DNA of 10,001 nt from Paracoccaceae bacterium (GCA_018222665.1 JAAEZW010000027.1:2894-12894); one strand, 5' to 3'; shown: positions 1 to 7,729, counted from the stretch's first letter. Numbers and translations are program-made. Notes: generated from the sequence alone by a model not told the origin.

Positions 1-61
1 CAACAAAAAACTTAATTTGATTAGAATGGTTTAACGTATAGCTTTTTGTTTCGGTTTTTGA

Positions 62-733
62 TCATCTCAACTTCGATAGAATACTGTTGAATTGCGCGTT
101 AGCAGTCGACACAATTTTTACGGTGCTATTTTCTGATCCAGTGAATAAATCTTTGAAAAATTTATGATCTGTTTCGATTGTGTAGGTTTGAGTAATAAGT
201 TCCTTACTGGTTAAATTTTCTACATCTATCAGATTTGACACTAAATTTGGTGCATATCTGTTTGCTAGTAAAACTGCTTTGTCGCTAACTTCGGAATTGC
301 TTACTCTTCCGTGCAAGACAATGCCGTCATTTGCGCTGTGTAGTTCTATTTTTTCATTAGGTAGAATTTCTCTGAGCCGTTTTCGTAACTCCTTAAAGTC
401 AGTTGAGACCTTAATTTGTACATTAGAGATCCAATTTCCCTTTTTGTCGATTAAAGTTAATGTGGTTGTTCATGCAAGCTTTCCTAATACGTAGACTGTT
501 CTGTCTGACAGTGTCGAAAAGTCAGCTACTGCGGGATTTGCCATCGAAGGCTTTGCGAATGGAACCGCACTCTCAATGATAAAGGCGCGATCTATTGGTA
601 CGCCAATTGTCTGCTCTTCAGATTTCTGGATTACACTTACAATGTCACCCCAAACCGTAGTGCCTAAAACTGTAAAGGTCGTCGCAACGATTAATGCAGT
701 TGATGCCATATTTTTAAAATACTGCGACATCAT
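62..733 (-). pseudogene. cpaC: CpaC/RcpA-type Tad pilus secretin, N-terminal remnant with nonsense codon
   Basis: Two open segments, 470-733 and 62-469, lie in the same frame and are separated only by a TGA at 470-472 (codon 88). Read through, they give about 223 residues. These are a hydrophobic N-terminal segment (about 8-29), then a pilus-secretin N-terminal domain with PIDRA (46-50), NPAVAD (66-71) and DRTVYVLG (77-84), then TTLTLIDKKG and a BON-like stretch (about 113-160) with LREILPNEKIE and a VLHGRVS-type motif. In CpaC proteins the residue at the stop is normally Gly, so GGA to TGA is a likely lesion. CpaC homologues are about twice this length and form the outer-membrane channel of Tad/Flp pili; the whole secretin domain is missing here, and the last 50 or so residues before the second TGA do not look like CpaC. 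The start is the first of two adjacent ATGs (731-733), with no good ribosome site. No other tad genes are in view. A divergent short paralogue with a single stop is the alternative. Confidence 0.72.
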
Positions 734-858
734 AGGGTTAGGCTCGATCTTAATTAGGCATTTTCCCGAAGCGCTAAATTAGTTTGGAATATAATGCAAA
801 GGTAAACGTTTGAGGCAATATTAACTTTACAAACTCATTGACTATTTCAAAATGTTAC

Positions 859-895
859 TGCGGCCTGTCTTAGTAATATTCCCGCGCAGGCCGCA
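859..895 (-). terminator. Possible terminator hairpin after scoB
   Basis: A perfect 9-bp inverted repeat, TGCGGCCTG at 859-867 and CAGGCCGCA at 887-895, encloses a 19-nt loop and begins about 10 nt past the scoB stop. The GC-rich stem would be stable, but on the minus strand it is followed only by GTAACATTTTG, not a proper U-tract, and the loop is long. It may end scoAB transcription weakly or protect the 3' end of the message. Confidence 0.4.
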
Positions 896-905
896 TGCTA
901 ATAGT

Positions 906-1535
906 TTAATCGACGATTGTCGCCTCGGTCGCGGCGCGTAGATCAGACTCGCTGACGCCCTCTGCGCATTCAACGATGCGCAATCCGCCCTCAACCACGT
1001 CTAGGACACCTAGATTTGTGATGATACGGTCGACAACTGCCGTTCCCGTCAAGGGCAGGGTACATGCCTTTAGCACTTTGCTATCGCCATGTTTGTTTGT
1101 GTGATCCATCACGACGATCACGCGACCCACGCCTGCAACAAGGTCCATCGCGCCGCCCATACCCTTAACCAGCTTGCCTGGAATCATCCAATTTGCCAGA
1201 TCGCCGTTTTCGGCAACTTCCATCGCGCCTAGGATGGCCATGGCGATTTTGCCACCACGGATCATTCCAAAAGATGTCGCACTATCGAAATATGCCGTTT
1301 GGGGTAATTCGGTGATGGTTTGTTTCCCAGCGTTGATCAGATCAGGATCCTCTTCCCCTTCGTACGGGAATGGGCCCATGCCCAACATCCCGTTTTCAGA
1401 TTGAAGTGTCACAGTGATCCCATCGGGAATATAGTTTGAAACCAGCGTTGGAATACCGATCCCAAGGTTCACATACATGCCATCCTGAAGCTCTTGTGCC
1501 GCGCGTGCGGCCATTTGATTGCGATCCCATGCCAT
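906..1535 (-). CDS. scoB: Succinyl-CoA:3-ketoacid CoA-transferase, subunit B
   Basis: The 209-residue product is the beta subunit of the SCOT-type CoA-transferase, which moves CoA between succinyl-CoA and acetoacetate (ketone-body use, and acetoacetate released from PHB or leucine breakdown). It carries the family signature SENG at 46-49, where Glu47 corresponds to the catalytic glutamate that forms the glutamyl-CoA thioester. Other typical stretches are [10 protein letters not shown] (23-32), [21 protein letters not shown] and GMGGAMDLV. Its length is normal for the family. The start is supported by GGAGGG at 1543-1548, 7 nt upstream and inside the end of scoA. Only 3 nt separate it from the scoA stop, so the pair is translationally linked. 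The related 3-oxoadipate CoA-transferase (PcaJ) is less likely, because both subunits read as SCOT throughout. Confidence 0.95.
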   Translation of the reverse strand: MAWDRNQMAARAAQELQDGMYVNLGIGIPTLVSNYIPDGITVTLQSENGMLGMGPFPYEGEEDPDLINAGKQTITELPQTAYFDSATSFGMIRGGKIAMAILGAMEVAENGDLANWMIPGKLVKGMGGAMDLVAGVGRVIVVMDHTNKHGDSKVLKACTLPLTGTAVVDRIITNLGVLDVVEGGLRIVECAEGVSESDLRAATEATIVD

Positions 1536-1538
1536 TGA

Positions 1539-2243
1539 TCAACCCTCCGTCCGTGGGCGCGTTGTGCGCTGTTCGATGCGTTTTTCATGTTCACCTTGGA
1601 TAATGCGATGCACATAAATCCCGGGTAGGTGAATATGATCAGGGTCCAATGATCCTGTTGGAACAATTTCTTCGACTTCCACAATACAGATCTTACCGCA
1701 CATCGCAGCAGGTGGGTTAAAGTTACGGGCAGTTTTGCGGAAGACCAGATTTCCTGTTTCATCCGCTTTCCACGCTTTTACGATTGCAAGATCGGCAAAA
1801 ATCCCGCGTTCAAGGATATAGGTTTCACCATCAAAATCCTTGTGCTCTTTCCCTTCGGCAACAACGGTGCCAACACCTGTTTTGGTGTAGAACCCAGGGA
1901 TGCCCGCACCACCTGCGCGCATGCGTTCGGCCAATGTGCCCTGTGGGTTGAATTCTAATTCCAATTCCCCTGATAGGTATTGGCGCATGAATTCCGCGTT
2001 TTCGCCCACGTAGGATGAAATCATTTTTTTCACCTGACGGGTTTGCAACAAAATGCCGATTCCGAAGTCATCAACACCTGCGTTGTTGGATGCAAATGTC
2101 AAATCCTTGGTGCCAGCATCGCGGATCGCGGCTAACAAGAGTTCGGGAATACCGCTAAGGCCAAAACCGCCCGATGCAATGAACATGCCGTCAAACAACA
2201 ATCCATCTAACGCTTCAGCGGCGGATCCATAGACTTTTTTCAT
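1539..2243 (-). CDS. scoA: Succinyl-CoA:3-ketoacid CoA-transferase, subunit A
   Basis: The 234-residue alpha subunit pairs with ScoB to give the cytosolic CoA-transferase that activates acetoacetate to acetoacetyl-CoA at the expense of succinyl-CoA. The CoA-transferase family I signature GGFGLSGIPE lies at 25-34. It is followed by SNNAGVDD, KKMISSYVGEN, ELELEFNPQGTLAERMRAGG, GIPGFYTKTGVGT, FRKTARNFNP and LDPDHIHLPGIYV, all characteristic of SCOT subunit A. The ATG at 2241-2243 has a ribosome site, ACGGAG at 2251-2256, with 7-nt spacing. scoA is first of a two-gene unit and is preceded by a probable own promoter (2273-2303), so it need not depend on topA read-through. The short basic C-terminal tail past the conserved IIQG region is variable in the family. 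Confidence 0.95.
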   Translation of the reverse strand: MKKVYGSAAEALDGLLFDGMFIASGGFGLSGIPELLLAAIRDAGTKDLTFASNNAGVDDFGIGILLQTRQVKKMISSYVGENAEFMRQYLSGELELEFNPQGTLAERMRAGGAGIPGFYTKTGVGTVVAEGKEHKDFDGETYILERGIFADLAIVKAWKADETGNLVFRKTARNFNPPAAMCGKICIVEVEEIVPTGSLDPDHIHLPGIYVHRIIQGEHEKRIEQRTTRPRTEG

Positions 2244-2272
2244 GGAACAGCTCCGTTTTTAGATAATTCGGC

Positions 2273-2303
2273 AATATGTGGCGCGTTGCCGCGCCAGTGT
2301 CAA
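2273..2303 (-). promoter_or_regulatory. Candidate scoAB promoter with dyad operator in the spacer
   Basis: On the minus strand, TTGACA (2298-2303, perfect -35) is followed after 19 nt by CATATT (2273-2278, 4 of 6 matches to TATAAT), about 30 nt before the scoA ATG. The spacer is almost wholly filled by a perfect 7-bp inverted repeat with a GCAA loop: TGGCGCG and CGCGCCA at 2279-2285 and 2290-2296. A dyad inside a 19-nt spacer is the layout of MerR-family controlled promoters; that a MerR-type regulator binds here is inference only. The same hairpin could instead be a weak topA terminator, but no U-tract follows it. Confidence 0.45.
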
Positions 2304-2343
2304 TTCATTGAATGCAGAAAGCCTGTGCGTATATGCGCCAAAA

Positions 2344-4842
2344 TTACTTTTTGCGTTTGCCTTTTTTGGCACCACCCTTGGCGGCCTTTTCGGCAATTAG
2401 CTGAACGGCCATATCCATTGTCACATCCTCGGGTTTGACGTCCTTGGGCAGGGTTACGTTGATTTTGCCGAATTTGACATAGGCTCCATAGCGTCCGTCC
2501 ATCACATTGACGGGGCCGCCATCGGTTGGGTGTTCGCCCAATTCCTTTAACGGGGTTGCGGCGGTGCGGGCGGACCCACGGCTGGCTTTTTTGGCCAATT
2601 CTTCAACGGCGCGGTTCATACCGATGGTAAAGACATCATCGACCTCTTTCAAATTAGCATAGGTGCGGCCGTGTTTTACAAATGGGCCATAACGGCCAAT
2701 CCCCGCCTCGATCATTTCGCCGTCTTCGGGGTGGGGGCCAACCTCACGCGGTAGATTGAGTAGCATCAAGGCACGTTCCAAATCCATTCCCGCAGGTGCC
2801 CACCCTTTGGGTAGGCTGGAGCGTGGTGGTTTAGGTGCTTCTTTAGTGGCCTCGCCCCGCTGAACATAGGGACCAAAGCGACCAGATTTTAGGAAAATCT
2901 CATCCCCTGCATCTTCGCCAAGTAAGCGATCCGAACTTTCGTCGATTTCACCAGAGATTGGTCGCGTGAATGTACATTCAGGATAATTGCCGCATCCCAC
3001 AAAACCGCCTGTGCGAGATGATTTTAGGTGCAGCGTTCCGTTTCCGCATTTTGGACAAATCCGCGGGTCACTACCATCCTCGCGCGGGGGATATAGTTGT
3101 GGCGCCAAGGCGTCATCCAACACATCCAACACCTCAGTGATGCGCAATTCAGAAGTTTCTGCAATCGCCGCTGAGAAATCGCGCCAGAATATAGAAAGCA
3201 GTTCCAAATAATCTGAACCTCCCGCGCTGACCTGATCCAACTGATCCTCAAGCGAGGCGGTGAAGTCATATTCCACATAGCGTTTGAAAAAGTTCAAAAG
3301 GAAAATTGTAACGATGCGCCCTTTATCCTCGGGGAATAAACGGTTGCTTTCCTTGCGGACATATTCGCGATCTTGGATCGTGGTAACGATGGACGCATAG
3401 GTTGAGGGGCGTCCAATGCCCAATTCTTCCATCCGTTTGACCAATGTCGCCTCGGTATAACGGGGGGGCGGTTGGGTGAAATGCTGTTCGGGCGTGATGT
3501 CACCTTTGGCCAAGGCCTCGCCTTGCATGACTTGGGGCAAACGTTTGTCATCGTCATCCCCTGTTGGGGCATCATCAAGGCCCTCTTCATAAACGCGCAT
3601 AAAGCCGTCGAACAAAACAACCTGACCATTGGCGCGCAAAACGACCTGTTGATCTTGGCTGGTGATGTCAACGGTGGTGCGTTCCAACTTTGCTGCCGCC
3701 ATTTGGCAGGCAATCGTGCGTTTCCAAATCAAATCATATAATTTGCGTTGATCCGCATCCGTCAATTTCAGCGCTGCTGCATCCTTGGTTATTTCTGTGG
3801 GGCGGATACACTCGTGCGCCTCTTGCGCGTTCTTGGCCTTGTTTTTGTACATCCGCGGCGACGAAGGCACATAGTCTGCGCCATATCGGGCGGCGATTGC
3901 ATCACGGGTGGCCATGACGGCCTCGGGTGCCATGTCGATTCCGTCGGTTCGCATATATGTAATGTGACCCGCTTCATACAATCGTTGTGCGGCACTCATC
4001 GTTTGACGTGCGCCCATGCCGAATTTCCGGCTTGCTTCTTGTTGTAGGGTTGAGGTCATGAAGGGGGCAGAGGGGTTGCGCTGTGCCGGTTTTGATTCAA
4101 CGGATTGCACTGATAGATCGCGGCTTGTGATCGCCTGAACGGCCATTTCTGCCTGCGTGCTGTTGGCCAGATCATATTTATCCAGCTTTTTTCCAGCAAG
4201 GGATGTAAGACGCGCTTCAAAACTTTGACCGCGCGGCGTGCTAAGTTGCGCCTTCACGCTCCAGTATTCTTGTGGATTGAACGCCTCAATCTCCATTTCA
4301 CGTTCAACGATCAAACGCAGACAAACGGATTGCACGCGACCCGCGGAACGCGCACCAGGTAATTTGCGCCACAATACGGGGGACAGATTGAAGCCCACCA
4401 AATAATCCAAGGCGCGTCGCGCAAGATAAGCATGCACCAATGGGGCATCCACATCGCGCGGATTTTTCATCGCTTCGGTCACGGCAGATTTTGTAATTGC
4501 GTTAAATACGACACGCGTGACTTCGGTGTCCGTTTTAATTGCGCGGCGTTTGCGCAATGTTTCCTCTAGGTGCCAACTGATTGCTTCCCCCTCGCGGTCA
4601 GGGTCGGTGGCAAGGATCAGGGCGTTGTCGTTTTTTAGGGCATCTGCGATCGCTTTGACATGTTTTTTGCTATCATTTCCGACTTCCCATGTCATTGCGA
4701 AATTATCATCAGGATTGACCGAGCCATCTTTGGGCGGCAAATCACGCACGTGACCATATGAGGCCAGAACCGTATATTCTGATCCCAAATATTTGTTAAT
4801 TGTCTTTGCCTTAGCAGGGGATTCAACAACAACAACGGGCAT
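2344..4842 (-). CDS. topA: DNA topoisomerase I (type IA)
   Basis: The 832-residue enzyme relaxes negatively supercoiled DNA by single-strand cleavage and passage. The TOPRIM domain has Glu7 (VVESPAKAKTI) and the acidic DPDREGEA motif at 80-87. The active-site tyrosine is Tyr296 in ITYMRTDG, preceded by the FMTSTLQQEA motif near 261. One C4 zinc ribbon (Cys596, 599, 617, 623) is followed by three C-terminal repeats of the GRFGPYV/GRYGPFV/GRYGAYV type near 655, 715 and 782, and a Lys-rich tail. This single-ribbon plus repeats layout is usual for alphaproteobacteria. The ATG at 4840-4842 is chosen because the family N-terminus begins MPVVVVESPAK and AAAGGA (4849-4854) lies 6 nt upstream. An in-frame ATG 57 nt further out would add a non-conserved extension. 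It follows the dprA remnant by 77 nt, the usual dprA-topA order. Confidence 0.97.
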   Translation of the reverse strand: MPVVVVESPAKAKTINKYLGSEYTVLASYGHVRDLPPKDGSVNPDDNFAMTWEVGNDSKKHVKAIADALKNDNALILATDPDREGEAISWHLEETLRKRRAIKTDTEVTRVVFNAITKSAVTEAMKNPRDVDAPLVHAYLARRALDYLVGFNLSPVLWRKLPGARSAGRVQSVCLRLIVEREMEIEAFNPQEYWSVKAQLSTPRGQSFEARLTSLAGKKLDKYDLANSTQAEMAVQAITSRDLSVQSVESKPAQRNPSAPFMTSTLQQEASRKFGMGARQTMSAAQRLYEAGHITYMRTDGIDMAPEAVMATRDAIAARYGADYVPSSPRMYKNKAKNAQEAHECIRPTEITKDAAALKLTDADQRKLYDLIWKRTIACQMAAAKLERTTVDITSQDQQVVLRANGQVVLFDGFMRVYEEGLDDAPTGDDDDKRLPQVMQGEALAKGDITPEQHFTQPPPRYTEATLVKRMEELGIGRPSTYASIVTTIQDREYVRKESNRLFPEDKGRIVTIFLLNFFKRYVEYDFTASLEDQLDQVSAGGSDYLELLSIFWRDFSAAIAETSELRITEVLDVLDDALAPQLYPPREDGSDPRICPKCGNGTLHLKSSRTGGFVGCGNYPECTFTRPISGEIDESSDRLLGEDAGDEIFLKSGRFGPYVQRGEATKEAPKPPRSSLPKGWAPAGMDLERALMLLNLPREVGPHPEDGEMIEAGIGRYGPFVKHGRTYANLKEVDDVFTIGMNRAVEELAKKASRGSARTAATPLKELGEHPTDGGPVNVMDGRYGAYVKFGKINVTLPKDVKPEDVTMDMAVQLIAEKAAKGGAKKGKRKK

Positions 4843-4881
4843 AAAATATCCTTTCGACTCGCACATGGTGCCATGGCGGCG

Positions 4882-4912
4882 GAACATGGTCGTGTTCAAA
4901 GGGCTTTGTCAA
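4882..4912 (-). promoter_or_regulatory. Candidate topA promoter region with GAACA/TGTTC dyad
   Basis: Between the dprA remnant and topA, a perfect minus-strand TTGACA lies at 4907-4912. With an 18-nt spacer the -10 would be CATGTT (4883-4888, 3 of 6), which is weak. A 5-bp inverted repeat, GAACA N6 TGTTC (4882-4886 and 4893-4897), overlaps this -10. The GAAC/GTTC arms recall LexA half-sites, but the spacing fits neither the alphaproteobacterial direct repeat GTTC-N7-GTTC nor GAAC-N4-GTTC. Function is unproven. Confidence 0.3.
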
Positions 4913-4919
4913 TGCACGT

Positions 4920-6065
4920 TTAATGACCTTTGTGATCTTTGTGCTCATTCCCGCTCAGGCTGACCATTCCACCAGACTGTCTTTCTATTTGGCCCTCAGT
5001 CTCTAGATCGACAAGGGCAGTGGCGATTTGTGCAGCCGATGCTTTCAAGTCGCGTATCAATTGATCCTCTGCCAACGGGGAGGGGGACAGCCGTGCAAGA
5101 ATGCGTTGATGTAACTTGGCGGTTTCACGCAAACCACGGTTGGGAAGCGGTTTTGGCGTGTCATATATAATGTCAGTTTGCCGGGGCAATTTTGGCAATG
5201 CTTCAATGATGTCTTCTACATTGCGCACCAAGGTCGCACCATCGTGGATTAAAATGTTGCAACCTGACGCACGCGTATCAAACGGATGGCCAGGCACGGC
5301 ATAGGCATCGCGCCCCTGATCCAGCGCAGTTTTGGGGGTGATCAAACTGCCCGATTAGGCGGCAGCTTCGATCACAACGATTGCCTGCGACAGTCCAGAT
5401 ATCAACCGATTGTGCACAGGAAAATGACTTGCTTGGGGTTGAGTGCCCATGGGTTGTTCGGAAATCAGCAGACCATTGTCACAAATTTGCTGCGTCAATT
5501 GCGCGTTTCAGCAGGGTAAATAACATCAACCCCACCGCCCAGTACGGCAATCGTTCCTGTGCCGATTGCCGCGGCATGCGCCGCGGGCAAGCCCCAAACA
5601 AATCACATACCCCTCTTCCCCCAATCTAGTAGCCAAAAACCGTGACATACGGGTTCCAAGGGATGATGCATCGCGCGCCCCGACAAGGCCAAGGGTCGGG
5701 CCGTGCAAAAGTGCGGCATCTCCCACCGCCCAGAAAAAGGGGGGTGCATCATTTAGATTATTGAATGCCGCTGGATAGGCGGGCGTGCCCCGAAAAATAA
5801 GCTGTGCGCCTGCCTTTTGGCCGCGACGCATTTCAGCGATGGCCTATTCTTCGCTACGGGGTAGATAATTATCAACGCCTGCGGCGCGGGCAACTTCGGG
5901 CAAATTCTCAAGCGCGCTTTGTGCCGTGCCATGTTCTTCCAATAATCTGTAAAACGTGCTGATCCCCACCCGGCGAGAGCGCAAGAGACGAAGCCACGCT
6001 AATCTGTCCTCTTCCTTGAGTGGTGGGATTAGGGGGTGAGCGGAAGAATTAGTTTGAACAGCCAT
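4920..6065 (-). pseudogene. dprA: DprA (Smf) DNA-processing protein, pseudogene with four lesions
   Basis: DprA loads RecA on incoming single-stranded DNA during natural transformation. The original frame can be rebuilt as about 386 codons from the ATG at 6063-6065 (GGAG at 6071-6074, 5 nt upstream): EEDRLAWLRLLRSRRVGIS, then the Rossmann-like core VGARDASSLG, GLARG, GTGTIAVLGGGVDVIYPAE, ISEQPMG, FPVHNRLISGLS, SGSLITPKTALDQGRD, AVPGHPFDTRASGCN, and a C-terminal winged-helix-like part. It is broken by: TAG at 5844-5846 (codon 74); loss of 14 nt at 5579, where the expected GIDAAAH reads G then H out of frame; loss of one A in the run 5506-5508; and TAA at 5355-5357. The conserved FPxRNR motif has His for Arg. 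The two longest uninterrupted pieces are 4920-5354 and 5580-5843. tldD lies 55 nt upstream and topA 77 nt downstream. Four different lesions make sequencing error an unlikely full explanation. Confidence 0.93.
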
Positions 6066-6120
6066 CGTCGCTCCGTCATCTTGCGGAATCAGCAATAGCG
6101 CAGATTTGGTTAACGCAGGA

Positions 6121-7548
6121 TTAACGCGCGCCGCCAGACCCGCCAACAGTTAGCCCAGCAATCAAAACAGAGGGCTGTCCAACCCCAACGGGAACCCATT
6201 GCCCCGATTTTCCGCATGTGCCCATGCCAGGGTCCAATTCCATATCGTTTCCAAGGCCGCGGATATGTTTCAATGCCGTTGCGCCGTCCCCGATTAGAGT
6301 TGCCCCTTTAATCGGTGCGCCGACCTGACCATTTTGAACGCGGTAGGCTTCGGTGCAGGAAAAGACGAATTTTCCGTTGGTGATATCAACCTGACCGCCG
6401 CCAAAGCCCACGGCGTAAATCCCGTCCTTCAGATCAGTCAATAATTCGGCGGGGGTTGCATTGCCGCCTTCCATGATGGTGTTGGTCATGCGCGGCATGG
6501 GGGCATGCGCATAACTTTGGCGGCGTCCGTTCCCAGTGGGGTCAACCCCCATTAAGCGTGCATTTTGACGGTCCTGCATGAATCCAACCAAAATACCGTC
6601 TTCGATCAAAACATTGCGCGAACTTGGCGTGCCTTCATCATCGATGGTGATTGATCCACGCCGATTTGGCAGGGTGCCATCATCGACGACGGTTACACCC
6701 TTGGCCGCAACTTGTTGCCCCAATAAACCTGCAAATGCGCTGGTACCCTTGCGGTTAAAGTCTCCTTCTAATCCGTGACCCACCGCTTCGTGCAATAGGA
6801 TGCCTGGCCAACCTGGCCCTAATACAATGTCCATCACACCTGCGGGGGCATCTTCCGCGCTTAGGTTCACGGTTGCGATGCGTAATGCTTCTTGCGCCGT
6901 GGCCTTCCATTTGTCTGGGGTGATCAACTCGGACAATGAATAACGTCCACCGCCCCCTGCTGATCCGCTTTCGCGGCGGCCGTCCTGTTCCACAATCACC
7001 GAAATATTAAGACGCGTCAGCGGACGCACATCACCCCAAATCTCATCCTCGGGGCGCAATATCCTAATTTCTTGTAGGTTGGTTGCAATCGAGGCCGAGA
7101 CTTGCACGACGCGCTTATCTAATGTGCGCAAATAATCGTCGATTTCCTTAAGCAGGTCGACCTTGGCCGAAAATGTAATTTCCTCGGTTGGATCAAAACT
7201 GTCATAGAGTGCGCGATTGCTGCGGCTGGGGGCATTGGCCAAGCGTGCCTCGCCCTGTCCTGCTGCCAAACCAACAGTGTCTGAGGCCCGTTTTAGCGCG
7301 GCTTCGGTCATTTCGGTAGAATGCGCATACCCTGTGACTTCGCCGCGAACGGCCCGCAAACCAAATCCTTCGCTGGCGTCAAAATTTGCAGACTTTAGTC
7401 GACTATCGTCCAACATCAGATTCTCGGACCGTCGGCGTTCGATGAATAATTCACCATCATCTGCACCCGCGCAGGTGTTTTTCAGAATATTTAAGGCCTC
7501 AGATCGATCAAAATACTGTTCGAATGGATTGAAATCTGTGTCTGACAT
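6121..7548 (-). CDS. tldD: TldD metalloprotease subunit
   Basis: The 475-residue product belongs to the TldD/PmbA (TldE) family. TldD is the catalytic partner of the cytosolic TldD-TldE heterodimer, which degrades unfolded peptides and in some species processes microcin B17 or supports CcdA turnover. The zinc motif HEAVGH lies at 253-258 (His253, Glu254, His258) followed by GLEGDFNRKGTSAF. The C-terminal half carries FSCTEAY with Cys398 and GTCGKSGQ with Cys445, both typical. The N-terminal half shows the GFGLRAVRGEVTGYAHS stretch. The start at 7546-7548 is supported by GAGGA (7556-7560) 7 nt upstream and by usual family length; an ATG 45 nt further upstream lacks support. tldE/pmbA is not in the window. 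It is transcribed away from the cta operon and probably together with dprA. Confidence 0.95.
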   Translation of the reverse strand: MSDTDFNPFEQYFDRSEALNILKNTCAGADDGELFIERRRSENLMLDDSRLKSANFDASEGFGLRAVRGEVTGYAHSTEMTEAALKRASDTVGLAAGQGEARLANAPSRSNRALYDSFDPTEEITFSAKVDLLKEIDDYLRTLDKRVVQVSASIATNLQEIRILRPEDEIWGDVRPLTRLNISVIVEQDGRRESGSAGGGGRYSLSELITPDKWKATAQEALRIATVNLSAEDAPAGVMDIVLGPGWPGILLHEAVGHGLEGDFNRKGTSAFAGLLGQQVAAKGVTVVDDGTLPNRRGSITIDDEGTPSSRNVLIEDGILVGFMQDRQNARLMGVDPTGNGRRQSYAHAPMPRMTNTIMEGGNATPAELLTDLKDGIYAVGFGGGQVDITNGKFVFSCTEAYRVQNGQVGAPIKGATLIGDGATALKHIRGLGNDMELDPGMGTCGKSGQWVPVGVGQPSVLIAGLTVGGSGGAR

Positions 7549-7674
7549 GCGCCGATCCTCATTATATTCGTCATTTTGAAGATAAAAATTCAATTAGCGT
7601 CCGTTTGACGCAAGCTTAAATCTTTATTTCTGTGAATAAATATGGTTTTAAGCGCGGTGAATACAACGGGATTC

Positions 7675-7697
7675 CTTTCAAAGTTCGGCTTTGAGAG
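7675..7697 (+). promoter_or_regulatory. Inverted repeat / hairpin upstream of ctaC
   Basis: CTTTCAAAG (7675-7683) can pair with CTTTGAGAG (7689-7697) across a TTCGG loop: nine pairs including one G-U. The core TCAAAG/CTTTGA is perfect. It lies 41 nt before the ctaC start and may be a 5'-leader stem-loop or a DNA operator. It is not followed by a U-tract, and no plus-strand gene precedes it, so a terminator role is unlikely. Confidence 0.35.
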
Positions 7698-7715
7698 CCG
7701 TTTTAGTTGGAATAA

Positions 7716-7729
7716 TTGAAACCGATCAG
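7716..7729 (+). promoter_or_regulatory. Degenerate FNR/FixK-like box before ctaC
   Basis: TTGAA-ACCG-ATCAG matches the FNR consensus TTGAT-N4-ATCAA at 8 of 10 defined positions. It overlaps the ctaC ribosome site, a position that would suit repression. Oxygen control of aa3 oxidase genes by FnrL-type regulators is known in Rhodobacter relatives; its use here is inference, and such matches also arise by chance. Confidence 0.2.

Noticed and set aside
279..782. Plus-strand open frames over the cpaC remnant
   Set aside because: They lack ribosome sites and family features, while the minus strand matches the CpaC N-terminal domains.
4843..4899. N-terminal extension of TopA from an upstream in-frame ATG
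   Set aside because: The added 19 residues are not family-like, whereas the ATG at 4840-4842 has AAAGGA 6 nt upstream and gives the conserved MPVVVVESPAK start.
5286..5629. Plus-strand open frames opposite the broken dprA
   Set aside because: Their products show no recognisable motif, and the opposite strand reads clearly as DprA; they are antisense shadows opened by the lesions.
62..6065. Stop-codon recoding (selenocysteine or suppressed stops) as an explanation for the internal stops
   Set aside because: Three different stops occur (TGA, TAG, TAA), dprA also has two frameshifts, and no recoding element is evident near them.
7561..7566. Perfect minus-strand TATAAT as the tldD promoter
   Set aside because: It has no -35 at 16-18 nt, and it would start transcription inside the tldD ribosome site.
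7549..7593. N-terminal extension of TldD from an ATG at 7591-7593
   Set aside because: It would add 15 non-conserved residues; the ATG at 7546-7548 has a GAGGA ribosome site at good spacing.
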